From Planctomycetota bacterium (GTDB lineage: Bacteria; Planctomycetota; Phycisphaerae; Sedimentisphaerales; Anaerohalosphaeraceae), in NCBI GenBank assembly GCA_021160785.1, contig JAGHBX010000254.1, positions 1 to 5,123 of the forward strand: a DNA stretch of 5,123 bases. The letters are read 5' to 3'. Position numbers and translations under genes: made by a program. The notes beneath the pieces were generated by a model. It ran no database searches, had not been told where the DNA came from, and saw only the letters and a list, made by a program, of their open reading frames with translations. Positions within the stretch are counted from its first letter, which is position 1. Every line of letters begins with the position of its first letter. Positions 1 through 5,123 of this stretch are shown here, piece by piece.

Positions 1-102
1 AATGGATGTTTGATAATACACCAGGATTATTCTAATATTCATTGTTTGAGAATTAAAAATATGCAGAAAATGTCTCGAGGATATGGAAAAATTGGAAAAT
101 AG
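1..102 (+). CDS. Possible C-terminal tail of an upstream gene (partial, doubtful)
   Basis: The first forward frame is open from base 1 to a TAG at 100-102, giving 33 codons rich in Lys, Ile and Asn. It could be the end of a gene that starts outside the window, in which case it would overlap the small ORF at 83 by 20 nt, similar to the overlaps further downstream. The third frame is also open from the window edge to a TAA at 33-35, so the true upstream stop is uncertain. The stretch is very AT-rich (14 G/C in bases 1-60), where short open frames arise by chance less often but still commonly. No family motif is recognisable. It may equally be a non-coding leader. Confidence 0.2.
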   Translation, partial: NGCLIIHQDYSNIHCLRIKNMQKMSRGYGKIGK

Positions 103-334
103 GTCATTTAAAATAAATTTTCATTGCCTCTATTTCGGAGAGCGCGGGTTCATCGGCTGCCATACCGGCTATGGCGGTCCTGTTTATCGAGCGGTGGAGC
201 TGTTACCCGATGCGCTGTACATCCTGGATTGGAGTCTGGAACAGGCGTTATCCTGCGACGAACTGCAGGATCAGGAATTCTTGCCCGGATATAGCCTCCT
301 GTTGCGGAAAGGTTTTGCATGGCCTCCGTTTTGA
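83..334 (+). CDS. Small unassigned protein, possibly a truncated gene tail (83 aa)
   Basis: I do not recognise this protein. It starts at ATG 83 with a GAGG only 2 nt upstream (77-80), which is unusually close for a ribosome binding site. The first ~17 residues are AT-rich and Lys/Asn-rich. From about residue 18 (base ~134) the codons are GC-rich and match the downstream block. The second part contains GCHTGYGGPVYRAVELLP (25-42), an acidic stretch LSCDELQDQE (56-65) and PGYSLLLRKG (68-77). No signal peptide or clear membrane helix is visible. Its end overlaps ATG 319 of the next gene by 16 nt, a spacing typical of a true neighbouring gene. The abrupt change in base use within the ORF suggests that residues ~18-83 are the tail of a longer gene joined to unrelated upstream DNA. 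A complete small protein remains possible. Confidence 0.4.
   Translation: MEKLENRSFKINFHCLYFGERGFIGCHTGYGGPVYRAVELLPDALYILDWSLEQALSCDELQDQEFLPGYSLLLRKGFAWPPF
306..312 (+). promoter_or_regulatory. Ribosome binding site for ATG 319
   Basis: GGAAAGG lies 6 nt before ATG 319, a good purine-rich Shine-Dalgarno match at normal spacing. It lies inside the end of the 83-aa ORF, which would allow translational coupling. It supports 319 as the start but competes with the site at 342-350. Confidence 0.5.
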
Positions 335-1479
335 GTCAGTCTGGAGAAGAGCGTCAGGTGAATGTGCTGGTGTTCCCCTACCGGGATCTGTATTTCCAGC
401 GTCGTTACGGAAAAACCGTGCGCGATCTTCAGATCGTCGAGGCCTTGCGCCGAAACCCGGGGGTCAAACGCGTTTGTGTGGTCAACCGACCAGTATCCCT
501 GTATGAGAGGCTGTTGGGCAAGCGCTGCAATTTGTTGTCGTCTGAAACGGATCTGCCGCGTTACTGGGACGAGACTTCCCTCGATCTGTTGGGTCCTTTG
601 CAGCGCCGACGCTGGACCGAGCACTGCTATGATCGACTGTTGGTGCCGGTTTATCGTTGGGCCGGCTTTCCAGCGGATGAGTTTAACGTATTGCTCGACT
701 TCACCCCGATTGCCAAGATCGATCACCGCCGCTTTCCGGGATATTTTTATTGGTACGACCTTATAGACAACTTCCGCAAACACAATCGATTCAGTCTCGT
801 CGAACATCAAAAGGTGACTGAAAAGTACGACTATGTGAAAACCCATGCGGATCTGGTCACCGGCGTGACGGAGGAATCGCTCAATGACTTTCCGCCTGAG
901 CGTCGACTGGTGGTTGCAAACGGCATTTTGGAACGAACACAGGAGACTGTTGCCGAGCCGGGCCCCTATACCTTCGGCTTCACCGGCTTCATCACAGATA
1001 AATTCGATGTGAAATCGGTGCAGGAGCTTGTGACCGGAACGCCGCACAGAGTAGCGATTTATGGCCGTGCATTGGACAAACAAACGGCCAGGCGACTCGA
1101 GGCGCTGCCCAATGTGGATCTCCTGGGACAATTTTCAAGACAGGATTTGCCCCATATCATGTCCAGCTTCAAAGCCGGGTTGTTACCCTATCGGCAGGAC
1201 AAGTCCCATGACGGATCTCCAATCAAGCTCTATGACTATTTGGATTATGGTAAACCCGTGGTGAGCACCATGCGCTTCGAAATCGATAATCGCTTTATCA
1301 TTTACTGCAACCCGCAAAAGCCGCAAAAAGTGTTGGGTGAGGTACCGAAATTGCTGGAGGCTTTGAGTAGGGAGGGAAACCGGCTTCGCCGGCATATCCG
1401 CGCGACCGTGGAGCCTGCTCATCTGTGGGCGAATAAGGTGGAGCGCATTTTGAATCGAATTGGTGAGAGTCATGGTTGA
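319..1479 (+). CDS. GT-B fold glycosyltransferase (family 1/4-like, TuaH-like)
   Basis: This is a predicted cytoplasmic glycosyltransferase of 386 aa that would transfer a sugar from a nucleotide-sugar donor to a growing polysaccharide unit. The N-terminal half begins with a beta strand VNVLVFPYRD (14-23) and has WYDLIDNFRKHNRF (145-158), a D-x-x-DN type segment seen in TuaH-like enzymes. The C-terminal half has the Rossmann-type FGFTGFITDKFD (219-230), VAIYGR (245-250) and the donor-site region SPIKLYDYLDYGKPVVST (300-317). Where many relatives have the two glutamates of EX7E, this protein has D298 and D306. There is no signal peptide or membrane helix. The length is normal for the family. 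The start is either ATG 319 (RBS 306-312) or GTG 358 (373 aa, RBS 342-350); extra residues 1-13 look non-structural, so the shorter form is credible. It overlaps the next gene by 8 nt. The family call is fairly secure; sugar and linkage are unknown. Confidence 0.85.
   Translation: MASVLSQSGEERQVNVLVFPYRDLYFQRRYGKTVRDLQIVEALRRNPGVKRVCVVNRPVSLYERLLGKRCNLLSSETDLPRYWDETSLDLLGPLQRRRWTEHCYDRLLVPVYRWAGFPADEFNVLLDFTPIAKIDHRRFPGYFYWYDLIDNFRKHNRFSLVEHQKVTEKYDYVKTHADLVTGVTEESLNDFPPERRLVVANGILERTQETVAEPGPYTFGFTGFITDKFDVKSVQELVTGTPHRVAIYGRALDKQTARRLEALPNVDLLGQFSRQDLPHIMSSFKAGLLPYRQDKSHDGSPIKLYDYLDYGKPVVSTMRFEIDNRFIIYCNPQKPQKVLGEVPKLLEALSREGNRLRRHIRATVEPAHLWANKVERILNRIGESHG
342..350 (+). promoter_or_regulatory. 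Alternative ribosome binding site for GTG 358
   Basis: TGGAGAAGA, with a GGAG core at 343-346, lies 7-11 nt before an in-frame GTG at 358. This site is at least as strong as the one before ATG 319. It would start the glycosyltransferase at NVLVFPYRD, directly at the first beta strand, which is normal for GT-B enzymes. Confidence 0.45.
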
Positions 1480-2659
1480 AATCAAAGTCGCCCACATTAT
1501 GTACCACTCCTATCCCGATGTATCTGGTTACTCGATTAGGGGCAAGTCGATTGTGGGCTACTTGGCGCATCGGGGTGTCCAGCAGATCGTCGTCACCGCC
1601 CCCGGGGTGTTCTCGCAATCCGAGCGGGAAACGCTGGACGGCGTCGAATACTACCGTGCACCGAAGTTTCACCATCCCCTGGGAGGAGTACCGCTGGTGA
1701 AATGGTTGCCGTTCGGAGCGGCTTTCCGAAGGCACATTCGGGGCGTCCTGAGAAAATTCCGGCCGCACATCGTGCATGCGCATGAAGCATTCGCCGTCGG
1801 CCCATCCGCGCTGGCGTCGGCAAGGGACGTGGGAAGCGCTTTTGTCTATGAGATCAGAGGCATGGTGGAGGAGTCGGATCGGATCAACCGGCCTGGATGG
1901 CGTTCCCATCTCAAGGCCGGCCTGGAGCGGCGTAGAAAGATCGCCATCATGCGGCAGGCAGATGCGGTTATTGCCTTGTCCCAGGGAATTCTTGATCGAA
2001 TAAGCGAATACGGGATCGATTCGGATAAGGTCTATCATGTGGGCAATGCGGTGGATACGCAACATCTTGTACCTGCGCCCTCCAGCCACCAGGGGCCGGT
2101 CACGCTCGGCTACATCGGATCCATGCGAAAACTCGAAGGCCTGGCACCGTTCCTGCGGGCCGTTGCGGATACCGTAAAGACATGGGACGCAAAGGTCCTT
2201 TTGGTGGGTGGTGGGCCGGAACTGCCCGAATTGCGGGCACTGGTAAACGAGTTAGGACTGGAGAATCACGTTGAATTGACTGGGTCGGTCGAGCATGATC
2301 GGGTATTCGAATATTATCGGAAATTGGATCTGTTAGTCGTCCCCCGCGTAAAGTCGGTAGTCACCGATAATGTAACGCCGCTGAAACCGCTGGAGGCAAT
2401 GGCGATGGGGATACCAATCCTCGCAAGTGACGTGGGCGCTCTTCGGGAATATATAACGGATGGCGAAAACGGATACCTGTTCAGCGCCGGCAACGATCAG
2501 GCGGCTCGGAAAAAACTGGTATGGGTACTGGATAATCCGCATGATAGAGCACGAATTGCGGAGAATGCGCTTGACTGGGTCAGACGTCACAGGGATCGGC
2601 GAGTCGTATTCGAGCGCTACCTAGAGATATATGAAAGACTTTGTCATAAAAAAGACTGA
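1472..2659 (+). CDS. GT4-like glycosyltransferase, resembling exosortase-A/EPS-associated type
   Basis: This is a predicted cytoplasmic glycosyltransferase of 395 aa. ATG 1472 is preferred over in-frame TTG 1460 and GTG 1463 because GGTGAGAG (1462-1469) then serves as the RBS and the protein opens directly on strand IKVAHIMYHS. The GT4 N-terminal domain shows PDVSGYSIRGKSI (15-27), PHIVHAHEAF (98-107) and YEIRG (126-130). The linker region has VYHVGNAVDT (187-196). The C-terminal domain has LGYIGSM (212-218), LLVGGGPE (243-250) and DNVTPLKPLEAMAMG (299-313) followed by PILASDVGALREYI (315-328). D299 stands near where the first EX7E glutamate would be expected, and E308 is the second. The HS-P-x-x-SGY opening and TPLKPLEAMA stretch recall, from memory, the exosortase A-associated glycosyltransferase family (TIGR04063-like). 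It overlaps its upstream neighbour by 8 nt and its downstream neighbour by 29 nt, so co-translation is likely. Donor and acceptor are unknown. Confidence 0.88.
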   Translation: MVEIKVAHIMYHSYPDVSGYSIRGKSIVGYLAHRGVQQIVVTAPGVFSQSERETLDGVEYYRAPKFHHPLGGVPLVKWLPFGAAFRRHIRGVLRKFRPHIVHAHEAFAVGPSALASARDVGSAFVYEIRGMVEESDRINRPGWRSHLKAGLERRRKIAIMRQADAVIALSQGILDRISEYGIDSDKVYHVGNAVDTQHLVPAPSSHQGPVTLGYIGSMRKLEGLAPFLRAVADTVKTWDAKVLLVGGGPELPELRALVNELGLENHVELTGSVEHDRVFEYYRKLDLLVVPRVKSVVTDNVTPLKPLEAMAMGIPILASDVGALREYITDGENGYLFSAGNDQAARKKLVWVLDNPHDRARIAENALDWVRRHRDRRVVFERYLEIYERLCHKKD

Positions 2660-3854
2660 TATTCTGGTATTTTTTATTCTTATCAGTCCGTTTCTCAATG
2701 TGTTCAAAGGGCTTGACCCTGAGAACGGGCGCTATGCGCTTCTTTTTTCAGATCTGCTGTTTGCGGCGATATTCTTCAAGGCCGTGAGAAAGCGGGCTTT
2801 GTGGAATCGATGCATTGCCTTGATAACGTTGGCACTCATCCTCTACGGCGCCCTCAATATGTTCAATCCGAACGTACCCGACCTCATTACGGCTATGGAG
2901 GGGTTTCGCAAGTCGTTTTACTGGTTGATAGCTTTTTTTATTGGTTTGAGCCTGGCGAGTGTCGACGAGCGGCGGTTACTTCGGGCGGTGTTCGCAGTGA
3001 GTTTGCTTATTGGATTGTATGGGTTAAAGCAGTGGTTTCATTGGAGCGCGTTCGATCAGGCATTTATCGAGTCGCAGTCATCCGGCTATGGGGTATTTGC
3101 CTTTCATGGTGAGATAAGGCCGCCGGGTATACTCTCCTCGCCGTTTCACCTGGGCATGCTGGCAATCGTCGGCATTGCTGTCGCCTACCGCCTTTTTTTC
3201 ACCACCTTACACAGACGTTCTGTGACATATTGGTCGGCGGTTATTTTTTTCTGCTGTGTGGTTATGGTTTCTCAGACTCGCACTAACCTGATAGCTGTTA
3301 TCCTTGTACTTTTTTTCCTGCATGGGCGACGTAATATTGCAGTTTTTGCGATCCTTATCGGATTGTTAATGGCGATAGCGGCGGCCACCGGACTGTTTGA
3401 AAACACGATTGGAACACTTTTCCATATTACGGAAGATAACCGATTTCTTAATCGTTGGCGAAGTTACGAAATGTTTTGGGAATATTACTCCGCCAGCCCG
3501 ATAAATATCATATCAGGGTTCGGTACGGGTAGCGCGGGAGACACCCTGGGATGCAAATTTCTGCCCCTCGGTCAGAGTTGGATTACCAGCCACAGCCTGA
3601 TTCTCAAAAGCGTATTCGAAAACGGCCTGATAGTTTCCATTCTTTATGGGGCCTTAGGGATATACCTTTGGTATTGCCGGGCCTGGCTCCTTCCGTCATT
3701 ACGGGATTTTAGCGGTGCCATCGTCCTGATCCTGTTGGTGCATGGTCTGGTGGGAAGCGCTGTTGAGGCTTGGCCTGTAAACATTTATGCCGGATTGCTG
3801 GTCGGTTTCGCATATTCCAGACCACGTAAAAAGCAAATCCTGCATACCGCATAA
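2631..3854 (+). CDS. O-antigen polymerase/ligase-like polytopic membrane protein (Wzy/WaaL superfamily)
   Basis: This 407-aa inner-membrane protein probably polymerises lipid-linked repeat units (Wzy) or ligates the glycan to an acceptor (WaaL-like). About 10-11 hydrophobic segments are visible, near residues 10-27, 36-51, 59-78, 94-110, 115-133, 170-190, 199-214, 217-230, 235-252, 328-347, 361-377 and 383-396 (some may be one helix). A long polar loop spans about 253-327. SQTRTNL (214-220) matches the S-x-x-R segment at the edge of a helix, and SHSLILKSVFENGL (320-333) matches the H-x-x-x-x-x-x-x-E-x-G-L segment after the large loop; both are typical of the PF04932 superfamily. ATG 2631 has only a weak TAGAG (2622-2626) upstream. 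The 29-nt overlap with the preceding gene suggests translational coupling. Its position beside glycosyltransferases in a repeat-unit cluster favours Wzy over a ligase, but sequence alone cannot separate them. The gene contains four runs of seven T. Confidence 0.82.
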   Translation: MKDFVIKKTDILVFFILISPFLNVFKGLDPENGRYALLFSDLLFAAIFFKAVRKRALWNRCIALITLALILYGALNMFNPNVPDLITAMEGFRKSFYWLIAFFIGLSLASVDERRLLRAVFAVSLLIGLYGLKQWFHWSAFDQAFIESQSSGYGVFAFHGEIRPPGILSSPFHLGMLAIVGIAVAYRLFFTTLHRRSVTYWSAVIFFCCVVMVSQTRTNLIAVILVLFFLHGRRNIAVFAILIGLLMAIAAATGLFENTIGTLFHITEDNRFLNRWRSYEMFWEYYSASPINIISGFGTGSAGDTLGCKFLPLGQSWITSHSLILKSVFENGLIVSILYGALGIYLWYCRAWLLPSLRDFSGAIVLILLVHGLVGSAVEAWPVNIYAGLLVGFAYSRPRKKQILHTA

Positions 3855-3947
3855 TTGGTTGCAACCAGTGAATTCCCCGGGACAATTGGACGCATATACC
3901 ATAAGACATTAATCGGACATCCAAACATATCAACTAAACGTAATTAA
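3855..3947. other. AT-rich spacer after the polymerase gene, no gene seen
   Basis: This 93-nt stretch follows the polymerase stop directly. It starts with the 12-nt palindrome TGGTTGCAACCA (3856-3867). All three forward frames are broken or show no family signal: the frame shared with the polymerase stays open to TAA 3945-3947 but encodes nothing recognisable. No strong hairpin followed by a T run is present, so I do not call a terminator. Base composition falls sharply here (15 G/C in 3901-3960), and the boundary between the GC-richer and AT-rich blocks lies in or near this stretch. Confidence 0.6.
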
Positions 3948-4076
3948 ACTATTGATTATTTCTATAGCACAAACTTGTTGAAAGAATCGGAAATCCGAGA
4001 ACTATTCCCGAATTATTTACTTGAGCGTGAGAAGTTCTTAGGCTTCACAAAATCCTATATGTTGTTCGTTCGGTAA
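3948..4076 (+). pseudogene. C-terminal remnant of a SAM-dependent methyltransferase
   Basis: The frame from 3948 to TAA 4074-4076 is open for 42 codons and has no usable start codon at its head; an in-frame TAA (3945-3947) lies just before it. The peptide contains LLKESEIRELFPNY followed by LEREKFLGFTKSY and ends FVR. This layout (LL-T/K-x-x-E-L/I-x-x-LFP, then ER/EK-x-x-G-L/F-T-KS, then a terminal basic residue) matches, from memory, the C-terminus of class I SAM methyltransferases common in polysaccharide clusters. The S-adenosylmethionine-binding part is entirely absent, so the fragment cannot be an active enzyme. Its stop is 9 nt before the next start and shares bases with that gene's RBS, which looks like a preserved natural gene junction. 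It was probably left behind when recombination removed the rest of the gene. Chance resemblance is the main alternative. Confidence 0.55.
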
Positions 4077-4079
4077 AGG
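4074..4079 (+). promoter_or_regulatory. Ribosome binding site of the DUF1972 glycosyltransferase
   Basis: TAAAGG lies 6 nt before ATG 4086. Its first three bases are the stop codon of the methyltransferase remnant and are also an in-frame stop for the downstream gene. ATG 4086 is therefore the furthest upstream start possible. Confidence 0.65.
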
Positions 4080-4085
4080 CGCAAA

Positions 4086-5123
4086 ATGAGTACAAGTCTT
4101 CCTAATCGTGTTGCAATCCTTGGCATTCGAGGAATTCCCGCCAAGCATGGTGGTTTTGAAACTTTTGCTGAGCATTTTGCTCTCCACCTTCAACAAAAAG
4201 GTTGGCAGGTAACTGTCTACTGCCAGGAAGAAGGAGATGGGAAGATTTACGAAGATGATTGGGATGGTATTCATCTGGTTCATATTCCAGTTACCCAGGT
4301 TAGAGCAAAGGGTACGGTAGTTTTTGACTGGAAGTCAACGTTACATGTTGTAAAAAGAAAAGTTCCTGTTATTACATTGGGTTATAATACAGCTATCTTC
4401 TGTGCACTCTATCGTCTGAATGGTATAAAAAACATCATCAATATGGATGGGGTTGAATGGCGGCGCGGTAAGTGGAACACTCTTGAGCGAGCCTGGCTCT
4501 ATATTAACGAAAAGCTCGGGGCCTGGTTGGGCAACCATCTAATTGCTGATCATCCCGAGATAAAGAATCATCTGGCCCAATTTGTTTCGTCGGATAAAAT
4601 AACAGTCATTCCCTATGGCGCTGATATTTTAGATTCTGCAGATGAGGACCAGCTTGTCCCGTTTGGTCTTGAAAAAAATAAGTACGCCATCCTTATTGCT
4701 AGGCCCGAGCAAGAGAACTCAATTCTCGAAATAGTAAAGGCATATTCCAGGGGAAGAAGAGGTATGCCGCTTGTCATTCTGGGAAATTATACCCCGGAAT
4801 CTAATGATTACCACAAACAAGTTATTGATGCTGCCAGTGACGAAATTAATTTTGTCGGCGCCATCTATTCTAAAGCAGTAGTGCAGGCTTTACGTTTTTT
4901 TGCCAGATTTTATATCCATGGCCATACAGTGGGCGGTACCAATCCCTCTCTAGTAGAGGCCTTGGGGGCGGGATCTCCTGTTATGGCTCACGATAATAAG
5001 TTCAACCGTTGGGTGGCAGGTGAGGGAGCTCGTTATTTTTCATCAGAAGAGTCATGTGCCCAAGAGACAGAAATACTTTTAGGGGATGATGATCTCATTG
5101 CAAAAATGAAGAGGTATAGTCGC
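4086..5123 (+). CDS. DUF1972-family glycosyltransferase (rhamnosyltransferase-like), 3' end missing
   Basis: The first 346 codons are present and run off the window without a stop. Family members are usually somewhat longer, so only the extreme C-terminus is missing. The N-terminal DUF1972 (PF09314) signature is clear: VAILGIRGIPAKHGGFETFA (9-28) and WQVTVYCQ (40-47). NMDGVEWRRGKWN (119-131), IADHPEIK (153-160) and VIPYGAD (174-180) follow. The C-terminal GT domain shows AILIARPEQENSI (201-213) and GGTNPSLVEALGAGSPVMA (283-301), where E291 matches the donor-binding glutamate. The best-known relatives, such as pneumococcal Cps2T/WchF, transfer rhamnose to a lipid-linked sugar early in repeat-unit assembly; the substrate here is inferred only. 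The protein is cytoplasmic with no signal peptide. The gene is clearly more AT-rich than the three genes to its left (20 G/C in 4381-4440) and is separated from them by 231 nt, so it probably belongs to a different ancestral block. Confidence 0.9.
   Translation, partial: MSTSLPNRVAILGIRGIPAKHGGFETFAEHFALHLQQKGWQVTVYCQEEGDGKIYEDDWDGIHLVHIPVTQVRAKGTVVFDWKSTLHVVKRKVPVITLGYNTAIFCALYRLNGIKNIINMDGVEWRRGKWNTLERAWLYINEKLGAWLGNHLIADHPEIKNHLAQFVSSDKITVIPYGADILDSADEDQLVPFGLEKNKYAILIARPEQENSILEIVKAYSRGRRGMPLVILGNYTPESNDYHKQVIDAASDEINFVGAIYSKAVVQALRFFARFYIHGHTVGGTNPSLVEALGAGSPVMAHDNKFNRWVAGEGARYFSSEESCAQETEILLGDDDLIAKMKRYSR

Noticed and set aside
1..82. JUMPstart/ops element or sigma-70 promoter upstream of the block
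   Set aside because: No GGCGGTAG-type ops core is present, and the -10-like strings (GATAAT, TAATAT) lack convincing -35 partners in such AT-rich DNA.
271..1131. Long open frame of 286 codons on the - strand
   Set aside because: It lies fully opposite a glycosyltransferase with clear motifs, its product has no recognisable family features, and GC-rich coding DNA often opens the opposite strand.
1298..2089. 263-codon open frame on the - strand
   Set aside because: It is antisense to two well-supported glycosyltransferase genes, and its product is rich in His, Arg and Pro with no domain pattern.
3868..3900. Possible terminator around CCCCGGG after the polymerase gene
   Set aside because: Pairing between the AATT and CCA/TGG parts needs a bulge, and there is no downstream T tract.
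3987..3998. Inverted repeat TCGGA-AA-TCCGA
   Set aside because: The 2-nt loop is too short for a hairpin, no T run follows, and it falls within the methyltransferase remnant.
3978..4006. Possible promoter TTGAAA, 17 nt, ACTATT before the DUF1972 gene
   Set aside because: The -10 match is weak and the site lies inside the methyltransferase remnant, whose codons explain the sequence better.
4038..4283. 81-codon open frame on the - strand
   Set aside because: It lies mostly opposite the start of the DUF1972 gene, whose signature is unambiguous.

Overview
The window is part of a surface-polysaccharide (O-antigen, capsule or exopolysaccharide) biosynthesis cluster. All supported genes lie on the + strand. 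The gene types suggest a Gram-negative bacterium, probably a proteobacterium: a Wzy/WaaL-like membrane protein, GT-B glycosyltransferases (one resembling the exosortase-A/EPS-associated type) and a DUF1972 glycosyltransferase. The sequence does not name a genus. No rRNA, tRNA, CRISPR array, insertion sequence or transposase was seen.

Layout: positions 1-~130 are AT-rich (14 G/C in bases 1-60). They hold only an ambiguous upstream gene tail and the start of a small unassigned ORF (83-334, 83 aa). From about 130 the DNA becomes GC-richer (37 G/C in 421-480). It carries a tight three-gene block: a GT-B glycosyltransferase (319-1479, possibly starting at GTG 358), a second GT4-like glycosyltransferase (1472-2659) and a polytopic O-antigen polymerase/ligase-like protein (2631-3854). 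These genes overlap by 8 and 29 nt, so they are probably one transcription and translation unit. The DNA then turns AT-rich again (15 G/C in 3901-3960). The 231-nt gap 3855-4085 contains a headless C-terminal tail (3948-4076) that resembles SAM-dependent methyltransferases of polysaccharide clusters. A DUF1972-family glycosyltransferase follows (4086 to the window end, incomplete, 20 G/C in 4381-4440).

How the genes work together: the three glycosyltransferases would add sugars to an undecaprenyl-pyrophosphate-linked repeat unit on the cytoplasmic face of the inner membrane. The DUF1972 enzyme may act early, by analogy with the rhamnosyltransferase Cps2T/WchF. The membrane protein would polymerise or ligate the units on the periplasmic face. 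Donor and acceptor sugars cannot be read from the sequence.

The most notable feature is mosaicism. A GC-richer cassette lies between AT-rich flanks, and at both borders a headless gene tail sits just before an intact gene. This is the expected footprint of recombination at a polysaccharide locus. I found no convincing evidence for a wholly new biological system.
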